A DNA stretch of 13,456 nucleotides, from positions 1 to 13,456 of the forward strand of contig JAISTY010000224.1 in NCBI GenBank assembly GCA_031272375.1, written 5' to 3'. A program made the position numbers and the translations under genes. The DNA is from Opitutaceae bacterium (GTDB taxonomy: Bacteria > Verrucomicrobiota > Verrucomicrobiia > Opitutales > Opitutaceae). Numbering within the stretch: the stretch's first letter is position 1; each line of letters opens with the position of its first letter. Below the pieces are notes generated by a model. It was not told the DNA's origin. It ran no database searches and saw nothing but the letters and a program-made list of their open reading frames with translations. Positions 7,503 through 13,456 of the stretch are shown piece by piece.

Positions 7503-8519
7503 TCAGGCGGATTGGTTGCGCGGGTGGTAGCGGTTGTGGGCGTCGAGGAGGTTGGAGGGGTTGACGGCGGTGTAGATCTGGGTGGTGGCGATGCTGCTGT
7601 GGCCGAGCATTTCCTGGATGGAGCGGAGGTCGGCGCCGCCGGCGAGGAGGTGGGTGGCGAAGCTGTGGCGGAGGAGGTGGGGTTTTACGGTCTTTGTGAT
7701 GCCGGCGGCGCGGGCGTATTTTTTGATGAAGACCCAGATGGTTTTGCGGGAGATGGCGGTGCCGCGGTTGCTGATGAAGAGGTGGCTTCCGGTGTTGTCC
7801 TTTGCGAGGAGGGGGCGCGCGGCGGCGAGGTAGTCGCGGATGGCGGCGGCGGCTTTGGCGCCGAGGGGGACGATGCGTTCCTTGGAGCCTTTGCCGAAGA
7901 CGCGGACGAGGCCGCCGTCGAGGTCGAGTTGCTGGATGCGGAGGGTGGCGAGTTCGGTGACGCGGAGGCCGCTGGCGTAGAGGAGTTCGAGGATGGCGCG
8001 GTCGCGGACGGCGTTGGGGGCGGCGCCGGCGGGGGCGGCGAGGAGGCGGGCGACCTCGGCGGGGTCGAGGGCGTCGGGGATGGCGCGGACGAGGCGGGGG
8101 CCCTGGAGGAGGGCGGAGAGGTCGTCGGGGCGGACGGCCTCCATGACAAGGTGCCGCGAGAACATGCGCAGGGCGGAGAGTTTGCGGGCGAGGGAGGCGA
8201 CGGTGTAGTCGTCGTCGCTGAGGTTGTGGAGCCAGTCGGCGAGGTGGCCGGCGGTGGCGTCGCGCCAGTCGGAGATGTTTTTTCCGAGGAGCGCGGCGGC
8301 GGCTTGTCGGAGGTCGTTTTCGTAGGCGAGGACGGTGTGGTCGGAGCGTCCGCGTTCGAGGGCGAGGGCGGCGAGGAAGGCGTCAATGGGTTCGGCGAGG
8401 GCGGGGGGGAGGGGAGGGCGGCAGGTTGTCCCTGCGGGAAGCGGCGACAAGTTGCCGTTTTCCGGATTGGGAAGAGGCGCGGGGGCGTCGCCGGTGTTGT
8501 TATTTGGCGCAGAGGCCAC
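7503..8519 (-). CDS. XerC/XerD-type tyrosine recombinase
   Basis: Site-specific recombinase. In the family, XerC and XerD resolve chromosome dimers at dif. Counted from GTG 8519 (338 residues), the N-terminal SAM-like core-binding domain covers about 42-140 and the catalytic domain about 150-335. All catalytic residues are present: R186 (SGLRVTEL), K210 (GKGSKER), H281 and R284 ([11 protein letters not shown]), H307 ([12 protein letters not shown]) and nucleophile Y316. Spacing and motifs are those of chromosomal XerC/D and not of phage or integron integrases, and no attachment-site repeats are seen. The first 40 or so residues are Pro/Asn/Ala-rich and have no counterpart in XerC/D. The start is uncertain: GTG 8519 overlaps the fumarase end by 20 bases, TTG 8555 overlaps more, and TTG 8450 would avoid overlap and give 315 residues. 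Whether it is XerC or XerD is not decided. Confidence 0.92.
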   Translation of the reverse strand: MASAPNNNTGDAPAPLPNPENGNLSPLPAGTTCRPPLPPALAEPIDAFLAALALERGRSDHTVLAYENDLRQAAAALLGKNISDWRDATAGHLADWLHNLSDDDYTVASLARKLSALRMFSRHLVMEAVRPDDLSALLQGPRLVRAIPDALDPAEVARLLAAPAGAAPNAVRDRAILELLYASGLRVTELATLRIQQLDLDGGLVRVFGKGSKERIVPLGAKAAAAIRDYLAAARPLLAKDNTGSHLFISNRGTAISRKTIWVFIKKYARAAGITKTVKPHLLRHSFATHLLAGGADLRSIQEMLGHSSIATTQIYTAVNPSNLLDAHNRYHPRNQSA

Positions 8520-10131
8520 AGGTGGTGACGAAGAAGTCGTTGCCCTTGTCGTCAACGAGGATGAAGGCGGGGAAGTCTTTCACCTCGATTTTCCAGACGG
8601 CCTCCATGCCGAGTTCGGGGTATTCGAGGAGTTCGACCTTGGTGATGTTCTGGCGTGCGAGGAGGGCGGCGGGGCCGCCGATGCTGCCGAGGTAGAAGCC
8701 GCCGTGTTTTTTGCAGGCGTTGGTGACGGCGGCGGAGCGGTTGCCCTTGGCGACCATGACGAGGGAGGCGCCGTTGGCCTGGAAGAGGTCCACGTAGCTG
8801 TCCATGCGTCCGGCGGTGGTGGGGCCGAAGGAGCCGCTTGGGAGGCCGGAGGGTGTTTTGGCGGGGCCGGCGTAATAGACGGGGTGGTTTTTGATGTAGT
8901 CGGGGAGGCCGAGGCCGGCGTCGAGGCGTTCCTTGAGTTTGGCGTGGGCGATGTCGCGGGCGACGATCATGGGGCCGTTGAGGAGGACGCGCGTGGTGAC
9001 GGGGTGTTTGGAGAGTTCGGCGCGGATGGCGGCCATGGGTTGGTTGAGGTCAATGGAGACGGCGGGGTCGCTGTTGAGGGCGGACTGGCCGGTGGGGAGG
9101 AAGCGGGCGGGGTTGGTTTCGAGTTGTTCGAGCCAGATGCCGTCGCGGTTGATTTTGGCGCGGATGTTGCGGTCGGCGGAGCAGGAGACGCCGATGCCGA
9201 CGGGGCAGCTGGCGCCGTGGCGCGGGAGGCGGACGACGCGGACGTCGAGGGCGTAATATTTGCCGCCGAACTGGGCGCCGATGCGGGTGTCGCGCGCCAT
9301 TTGGAGGACGCGCCGCTCCCATTCGAGGTCGCGGAAGGCGACGCCGTGCTCGTTGCCGGAGGTGGGGAGGGCGTCGTAATATTTTGTGGAGGCGAGCTTG
9401 ACGGTTTTGAGGTTGGTTTCGGCGGAGGTGCCGCCGATGACGATGGCGAGGTGGTAGGGGGGGCAGGCGGCGGTGCCGAGGGTGGTGATTTTTTCGCGGA
9501 TGAATTTTTCGAGGGAGGCGGGGTTGAGGAGGGCTTTTGTCTCCTGGAAGAGGAAGGTTTTGTTGGCGGAGCCGCCGCCCTTGGCGACGAAGAGGAATTT
9601 GTATTCGGAGCCGGGGGTCGCGTAGATGTCTATCTGGGCGGGGAGGTTGGTGCCGGTGTTGACCTCCTTGAACATGTCGAGGGCGGCGGTCTGGGAGTAG
9701 CGGAGGTTTTCGGTGGTGTAGGTTTCGTAGACGCCCTTGGAGAGCCATTCGGCGTCGTTGGCGCCGGTGAGGACGTTTTCGCCCTTTTTGGCGACGATGA
9801 TGGCGGTGCCGGTGTCCTGGCAGAAGGGGAGGATGCCGTGGGAGGAGACCTCGGCGTTTTGGAGCATGGTGAGGGCGACGTAGCGGTCGTTGGGGGAGGC
9901 CTCGGGGTCGTCGAGGATGGCGGCGACTTGCTGGAGGTGCTTGGGGCGGAGGAGGAAGGAGGTGTCGCGCATGGCGTTGCGCGCGAGGAAGGCGAGGGCT
10001 TCGGGGGCGACGCGGAGGAATTCGCGCCCGGAGAGGTTTTCAACGGAGACGCCGTCCTTGGAGAGGAGGCGGTATTGGGTGTCGTCGGAGGCGAGCGGGA
10101 AGGTGTCCTGGTAGTGGAATGGAGGAGGCAT
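8500..10131 (-). CDS. fumA: class I fumarate hydratase ([4Fe-4S], FumA/FumB type)
   Basis: Catalyses reversible hydration of fumarate to malate in the TCA cycle or, in reverse, during fumarate formation. The 543-residue protein aligns by eye along its whole length with E. coli FumA, from the N-terminal PFHYQ to the C-terminal VDDKGNDFF. The three cluster cysteines are present: C104 ([10 protein letters not shown]), C223 (TAACPPYH) and C317 ([10 protein letters not shown]). Other landmarks are [11 protein letters not shown] (158-168), GGGSANKT (185-192) and AGPAKTP (421-427). The frame stays open about 100 codons upstream, but family homology begins at the ATG at 10131. No Shine-Dalgarno precedes it. 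As known for the class, the exposed cluster is oxygen-sensitive, which suggests an anaerobic or microaerobic host, although the class also occurs in facultative aerobes. It heads the probable fumarase-recombinase-sulfatase operon. Confidence 0.97.
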   Translation of the reverse strand: MPPPFHYQDTFPLASDDTQYRLLSKDGVSVENLSGREFLRVAPEALAFLARNAMRDTSFLLRPKHLQQVAAILDDPEASPNDRYVALTMLQNAEVSSHGILPFCQDTGTAIIVAKKGENVLTGANDAEWLSKGVYETYTTENLRYSQTAALDMFKEVNTGTNLPAQIDIYATPGSEYKFLFVAKGGGSANKTFLFQETKALLNPASLEKFIREKITTLGTAACPPYHLAIVIGGTSAETNLKTVKLASTKYYDALPTSGNEHGVAFRDLEWERRVLQMARDTRIGAQFGGKYYALDVRVVRLPRHGASCPVGIGVSCSADRNIRAKINRDGIWLEQLETNPARFLPTGQSALNSDPAVSIDLNQPMAAIRAELSKHPVTTRVLLNGPMIVARDIAHAKLKERLDAGLGLPDYIKNHPVYYAGPAKTPSGLPSGSFGPTTAGRMDSYVDLFQANGASLVMVAKGNRSAAVTNACKKHGGFYLGSIGGPAALLARQNITKVELLEYPELGMEAVWKIEVKDFPAFILVDDKGNDFFVTTCGLCAK

Positions 10132-10219
10132 GGTTGGAGGAGGAGCGGTTCGGTTTTTTGGTTGAGTCAGGGGAGCGGGCGGTAGAGTTGGCGGCAAGAA
10201 AACTCTTTCCCCGCGCCCG
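10132..10219 (+). promoter_or_regulatory. divergent promoter gap between fumarase and the LysM gene
   Basis: These 88 bases separate two divergently transcribed genes and must hold both start regions. A run of six T's (around 10161) and an A-rich patch just before the LysM ATG are visible. I see no convincing -35/-10 pair, operator palindrome or Shine-Dalgarno on either strand. Confidence 0.4.
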
Positions 10220-11005
10220 ATGACCAAACGAACACGCCTTTGCCTTTTTCTCCTGTGCGCCGCCGTCGCGCTGCCGTTGCAGCAGGGTTGCGACCGTGGG
10301 CGCGACACGCTGACGACGCTGGAGGAGGACGACCCGGATTTCCAACGCGGGCGGGACATGTTGCGGCAGGGGGAGTCGCGGAAGGCGCTGGCGGCGTTTC
10401 TGACGGTCATCCAACGGCGCGGCGACAAGGCGCCGGAGGCGCATTTGGACGCGGGAATTTTGTATCAGGAGCACAGCAAGGATCCGGTGGCGGCGATTTA
10501 CCACTATAGGAAATTCCGGGAGTTGAGGCCGAATGCGCCGCAGGCGGATCTGGTGTTGCAGCGGATCGAGGCGGCGCAGCGGGAATTCGCGCGGACGCTG
10601 CCGTTGCAGCCGGCGGACGGGCAGTTTCAGCGGGCGGATTTGCTGGCGACCATCGGGCAGTTGAAGCGGGAGAACGCGCTGCTGGCGTCGCAATTGGAGG
10701 CGGCGCGGGCGGCGGCCCCGGCGCAACAGGCGCCGTCGTTGCTGGCAACGGTCGCCGCGACCGCGCCCCGTTCAACGGCTCCGGCGGCGGAGGCGGCGGC
10801 GCGGGAGCGGACGGTTCCCGGAGGGGCGGGTGCGGCGGGAACGCCGGGGCGCGTGCACGTGGTGGCGAAGGGCGACACGCTTTCGTCCATCGCGCAAAAA
10901 TACTACGGGAACCGGACGCGCTACCGTGAGATTTACGATGCGAACCGCGACATCCTGCCGAACGACCACGATTTGAAAATCGGGATGGAGTTGCGGGTGC
11001 CGTGA
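10220..11005 (+). CDS. LysM-domain lipoprotein with TPR-like region
   Basis: A 261-residue envelope protein, probably a lipoprotein anchored to a membrane and bound to peptidoglycan. It has a basic start (MTKRTR), a hydrophobic stretch (7-19) and a cysteine at 24 in LPLQQGC; this is an imperfect lipobox, so lipidation is likely but unsure. Residues about 38-125 are helical, with TPR-like spacing of Gly/Ala and aromatic residues ([17 protein letters not shown], then DAGILYQEH). A probable coiled coil follows (about 138-163, [15 protein letters not shown]), then an Ala/Pro-rich linker (164-210). The C-terminal LysM domain (211-261) begins [19 protein letters not shown] and ends near IGMELRVP. 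The overall plan resembles cell-division or cell-wall scaffolding proteins such as YbgF/CpoB-like factors, but the exact role is unknown. It converges on scpB with 34 bases between. Confidence 0.82.
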   Translation: MTKRTRLCLFLLCAAVALPLQQGCDRGRDTLTTLEEDDPDFQRGRDMLRQGESRKALAAFLTVIQRRGDKAPEAHLDAGILYQEHSKDPVAAIYHYRKFRELRPNAPQADLVLQRIEAAQREFARTLPLQPADGQFQRADLLATIGQLKRENALLASQLEAARAAAPAQQAPSLLATVAATAPRSTAPAAEAAARERTVPGGAGAAGTPGRVHVVAKGDTLSSIAQKYYGNRTRYREIYDANRDILPNDHDLKIGMELRVP

Positions 11006-11039
11006 GGGGAGGGCGGGGCAGGGGACGGCGGCGGCGGCG

Positions 11040-11912
11040 TTATTCCGTTTCCGGCGGCGCGTCGGCGGCTTGTCCGGCGGCGGATGGCGCGGGGGCATCC
11101 GCTTCCGGCGCGGGGGGCGCGGGGGTGGTTTCCTCGATGGGCAGCCCCATTTCGGCGTCGGCGGGCGGCGTGACGTTCGTGTGGCTCTGCAGCCAGGCGT
11201 CAATTTGCCGGGGCGTCAGAACGTCCGACGAAGGCAGCTCGACGATTGATTTGACGCCGACGTATTCCAAAAACCTTTCCGTCGTGCCGTATTGCAGGGG
11301 GCGTCCGGGCAGGTCGGCGCGGCCGGTGATGACAACGAGTTCGCGTTCCAGAAGCCGGTTGATGCCGGCCTCGGCGGAGACGCCGCGGATGGCCTCGATT
11401 TCCGAGCGTGTCACGGGTTGCCGATACGCCACGATCGCGAGCGTTTCGAGGGCGGATTGCGACAGGCGGACGGGCGGCGGCTCGTCGCGCAAAATCCGGA
11501 TCCAGCGCGCGTAGCGCGGGTGCGACACGAGCCGGTAGCCGCCGGCGCCCTCGATGAGCAGAAGTTCGCCGCCGGCCTCGCGCAGCTCCGCGGCCAGCCC
11601 GTCCATCGCCTCGCGGATTTGCGCGGCGGTGACGAGGAGGGGGACGTCCTCGTAGAGGTCGGCGTCCGGGTTTTTTTCGGGGGGCGTGTCCGCTCCGTCA
11701 ACAGGGGCGTCGGGCGCGTCGGGTTCCGGCGGGGGCGTTACGGAAGGGAGGGTGTTGGCGGCGGCCTCGGCAGCCTCCTCCCCGGCGGCGGACCGGGCGG
11801 CGGCGGCTTGTTCGTGGAAGCGGTCAAAGGCGGCTTGTATATCCTTTACGGACAGCGGATTGCTTGACGAGAAGAGGAGGGCGCGGAGGACTTTTTTCAG
11901 GTTGAAGGCCAT
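11040..11912 (-). CDS. scpB: segregation and condensation protein B with acidic insertion
   Basis: ScpB is the winged-helix subunit of the SMC-ScpAB condensin that compacts and segregates chromosomes. Diagnostic family segments are present: ALLFSSSNPL (11-20), GGYRLVSHPRYA (124-135), LSQSALETLAIVAYRQPVTR (150-169), EIEAIRGVS (171-179) and GRADLPGRPLQYGTTERFLE (197-216). At 290 residues it is about 100 longer than typical ScpB. The extra length is an acidic Pro/Ala-rich insertion in the first winged helix (about 36-92) and a Pro/Ala/Glu-rich tail (about 247-290), both likely disordered. The ATG at 11912 fits the usual N-terminus and has no Shine-Dalgarno. scpA, often adjacent, is not in the window. 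It lies 55 bases downstream of the CNNM gene on the same strand and is possibly co-transcribed. Confidence 0.93.
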   Translation of the reverse strand: MAFNLKKVLRALLFSSSNPLSVKDIQAAFDRFHEQAAAARSAAGEEAAEAAANTLPSVTPPPEPDAPDAPVDGADTPPEKNPDADLYEDVPLLVTAAQIREAMDGLAAELREAGGELLLIEGAGGYRLVSHPRYARWIRILRDEPPPVRLSQSALETLAIVAYRQPVTRSEIEAIRGVSAEAGINRLLERELVVITGRADLPGRPLQYGTTERFLEYVGVKSIVELPSSDVLTPRQIDAWLQSHTNVTPPADAEMGLPIEETTPAPPAPEADAPAPSAAGQAADAPPETE

Positions 11913-11967
11913 GTTGTGAAAACGGGTCGGAGTGAAGGGCGGGGCGGCGGCTTGTTAAGGTTTTTTA

Positions 11968-13302
11968 TCAGGCGGGCGGGTTGGATTTCGGCGGCGCGTC
12001 GCGCTGGACCTTCACGCGGCGGATGCGCTCGGCGTGGACGTCGAGCGCCGTGAGGGTGTATTCGCCGACGGTGACTTTTTCGTCGCGGCGGGGAACCTGG
12101 CCGAATTGCTGCTCGGCCCAGTGGGCGACGGTCTGCTTTGGGTTTTCCCACTCAAAGGTCCAGCCGGTTTCGGCCTGCAACTCGCGCATCGTCAGGGAGC
12201 CGCTGACGACGATGTGCTGCTCGCCGCTCTCGAAGATGGGGCCGGCCTCGATGTCGAACTCGTCGCGGATGTCGCCGACAATCTCCTCCAGCAGGTCCTC
12301 GAAGGCGACGATGCCCGCGGTGACGCCGTTGTCGTCGAGGACGATGGCGAGGTGGTTGCGCGAGGTGCGGAAGAGTTCGAGCATGGCGTGCGTGGGGGTT
12401 TTGAGGGTGAAAGTGAGGGCGGGGCGGATGAGGGGTTCCCAGGGGATTCCGGGGCCGAGGAGCTGGAGTTGCCAGAGCCATTCGCGGACGAAGAGGATGC
12501 CGACGACGTTATCAAGGCTGTCGCGGCAAACGGGGTAGCGGCTGTAGCCGGAGGTCTGGGCGACGCGCAGGTTTTCGTCGTCGGATTTGTCGAGCCAGAG
12601 GGCGGCGATTTGCTCGCGGGGGCGCATGATTTGCTGGGCCTGCAACTCGCGGAGGCGCAGGGAGCGGATCATGAGCTTGTTAATCATCGCGTCGCCGGGA
12701 TGGGTGTGGCGGGCGTGTCCGAGGACGTATTCGAGTTCCTCGCGGCTGAAGGCGTGTTCGCCCTCGGAGGCGGGCGCGATGCCGGCGAGCCGGATAAGGC
12801 GATTGGCCGCGGTATTCAGGAGCCAAATCACCGGGAAGAAAACATGATAGAAAAACATCAGCGGCGCGGCGGTGAAGAGCGAGACCGTCTTGGGACGCTG
12901 AATGGCGAGGGACTTCGGCGCCAGTTCGCCGAGGATGATGTGAAGGAACGTTATAAGGATAAAAGCCGTTGTGAAAGAGATGGATGCGACGGTCGCCGGA
13001 TGGGTGACGCCGAGCGCGGAAAGAAGCGGCGCGATGCGGTGGGCGACGAAAGGCTCGCCCACCCAGCCGAGGCCGAGCGACGCGAGGGTGATGCCGAGTT
13101 GGGTGGCGGACAGGGCGGCGTCCAATTTGCCCGTGGCGAGGAGGGCGAATTTCACGCGCCAGTTGCCGGCACGCGCCATCGGCTTGAGCTGGCTGGCACG
13201 GATTTTAACGAGGGCGAATTCGGCGGCGACAAAGAACCCGTTGGCCGCCACAAGGATAAGAACAACGAGGATTTCGAGAAGTGAGCCGAAAAAGGCATTC
13301 AT
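11968..13302 (-). CDS. CNNM-domain/CBS hemolysin-family (HlyC/CorC) membrane protein
   Basis: A 444-residue inner-membrane protein of the CNNM/CorC family, whose members are linked to magnesium or divalent-cation efflux; 'hemolysin' is a historical family label. The N-terminal CNNM (DUF21) domain has helices at about 7-29, 62-82, 105-126 and 143-168. It carries the family segments NGFFVAAEFALVKIR (21-35), TQLGITLASLGLGWVGEPF (67-85) and GELAPKSLAIQRP (125-137). Two cytoplasmic CBS domains follow (about 225-285 and 290-350, with QQIMRPREQI at the start of the first and GIVAFEDLLEEIVGDI in the second). A CorC/HlyC C-terminal domain covers about 358-432. The ATG at 13302 places the first helix at the N-terminus as expected. 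The start codon abuts a 9-base direct repeat, and no Shine-Dalgarno is seen. scpB follows after 55 bases. Confidence 0.93.
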   Translation of the reverse strand: MNAFFGSLLEILVVLILVAANGFFVAAEFALVKIRASQLKPMARAGNWRVKFALLATGKLDAALSATQLGITLASLGLGWVGEPFVAHRIAPLLSALGVTHPATVASISFTTAFILITFLHIILGELAPKSLAIQRPKTVSLFTAAPLMFFYHVFFPVIWLLNTAANRLIRLAGIAPASEGEHAFSREELEYVLGHARHTHPGDAMINKLMIRSLRLRELQAQQIMRPREQIAALWLDKSDDENLRVAQTSGYSRYPVCRDSLDNVVGILFVREWLWQLQLLGPGIPWEPLIRPALTFTLKTPTHAMLELFRTSRNHLAIVLDDNGVTAGIVAFEDLLEEIVGDIRDEFDIEAGPIFESGEQHIVVSGSLTMRELQAETGWTFEWENPKQTVAHWAEQQFGQVPRRDEKVTVGEYTLTALDVHAERIRRVKVQRDAPPKSNPPA

Positions 13303-13318
13303 TTGCGTTATTTGCGTT
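13301..13318 (-). repeat. perfect 9-bp tandem repeat at the CNNM start codon
   Basis: ATTTGCGTT on the plus strand is repeated head to tail at 13301-13309 and 13310-13318. On the coding strand this is AACGCAAAT twice, the last two bases forming the first two of the ATG. It puts an A-rich, Shine-Dalgarno-free leader directly before the start. Confidence 0.75.
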
Positions 13319-13456
13319 TGTGAAGTGAGAAAGGAGAAGCGGGAAAGCGGATATTCTCAACGCAGAAGAGGGAAATTTGGGAAATCCAAATCCATCACCC
13401 AAACCCCGTCGTGCGGTAAAGAGCCCCCCAGCCCCAAAAAAAAGGACACACCGCAT
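13303..13456 (-). promoter_or_regulatory. AT-richer upstream region of the CNNM gene
   Basis: No convincing gene is seen here, although a spurious minus-strand frame crosses it. The composition is clearly less GC-rich than the coding DNA, as expected of a promoter or leader. It contains a small inverted repeat (ATTTGG at 13375-13380 and CCAAAT at 13386-13391, 5-base loop) and a run of eight A's at 13436-13443. I cannot assign -35/-10 boxes with confidence. Confidence 0.45.

Larger units (their letters stand above)
5095..11955 (+). repeat. dispersed 10-mer GGCGGCTTGT, eight exact copies, all on the plus strand
   Basis: Exact copies start at 5095, 7235, 7358, 8298, 11064, 11802, 11829 and 11946. 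Seven are preceded by C, giving CGGCGGCTTGT. I found no exact copy on the minus strand. One copy is inside the plus-strand transporter gene, two are in the sulfatase homologue, one is in the recombinase, three are in scpB and one is between the CNNM gene and scpB. The protein frames differ: T-S-R-R in the sulfatase homologue, Q-A-A in xer and scpB, and A-A-C in the transporter. Codon choice alone is therefore a poor explanation. Confidence 0.7.

Noticed and set aside
8403..8418. G-quadruplex candidate (runs of 7, 4 and 3 G)
   Set aside because: It lies inside recombinase coding DNA in a generally G-rich strand, needs the longest run to be split, and has no regulatory position.
6342..8519. Mobile element or genomic island marked by the tyrosine recombinase
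   Set aside because: The recombinase is XerC/D-like, its neighbours are metabolic, composition matches the surroundings, and no flanking repeats, tRNA target or transposase were seen.
6429..10185. Very long plus-strand open frames (699 and 616 codons) opposite the fumarase, recombinase and sulfatase genes
   Set aside because: They encode Gly/Ala/Glu/Val-rich low-complexity sequence with no family motif, the expected shadow of GC-rich genes on the other strand, where recognised proteins are clear.
13434..13456. Intrinsic terminator at the run of eight A's
   Set aside because: No stable GC-rich stem immediately precedes the T-run on the minus strand or an equivalent on the plus strand.
1..13456. 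CRISPR array, tRNA, rRNA or toxin-antitoxin pair
   Set aside because: No regularly spaced repeats, no cloverleaf-like or rRNA-like sequence, and no small paired genes were seen on reading both strands.

Overview
The window is GC-rich bacterial chromosome, densely packed with housekeeping-type genes. The combination suggests the PVC group, most likely Verrucomicrobiota near Opitutaceae. The evidence is a threonyl-tRNA synthetase without a TGS domain and with an internal insertion, a class I [4Fe-4S] fumarase, a sulfatase-family gene, a LysM/TPR lipoprotein, ScpB with an acidic insertion, and a near absence of Shine-Dalgarno sequences. This placement is an inference from protein character and no database was searched.

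Layout. Positions 1-35 may hold the first codons of a gene leaving the window on the minus strand. Plus-strand genes follow: an LptF/LptG-type lipopolysaccharide export permease (152-1291), a soluble PAS-histidine kinase of NtrB type (1311-2471), threonyl-tRNA synthetase (2567-4474), a bile-acid:sodium-symporter-family membrane transporter (4619-5494), and an endonuclease/exonuclease/phosphatase-family hydrolase (5545-6354). This last gene overlaps tail to tail with a minus-strand block that runs fumarase (8500-10131), XerC/D-type tyrosine recombinase (7503-8519), then a sulfatase homologue (6342-7484), with overlaps or very short gaps. A plus-strand LysM lipoprotein (10220-11005) is divergent from fumarase and converges on scpB (11040-11912). 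scpB lies 55 bases downstream of a CNNM/HlyC-CorC membrane protein (11968-13302), which is preceded by an AT-richer leader at the window's end.

How the genes relate. Most are core cell functions (envelope assembly, translation, TCA cycle, chromosome segregation and dimer resolution) and they do not form one pathway. The fumarase-recombinase-sulfatase group is probably co-transcribed, but no functional link is apparent.

The two most notable observations are these. First, the sulfatase homologue has lost the formylglycine cysteine and at least two metal-binding aspartates but keeps the fold motifs, so it looks like a pseudoenzyme. Second, the 10-mer GGCGGCTTGT occurs eight times, always on the plus strand, in several reading frames, in genes of both orientations and in one intergenic gap. 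It may be a genome-wide polar DNA motif. No CRISPR array, tRNA, rRNA, insertion sequence or prophage was seen, and there is no clear evidence of a novel multi-gene system.
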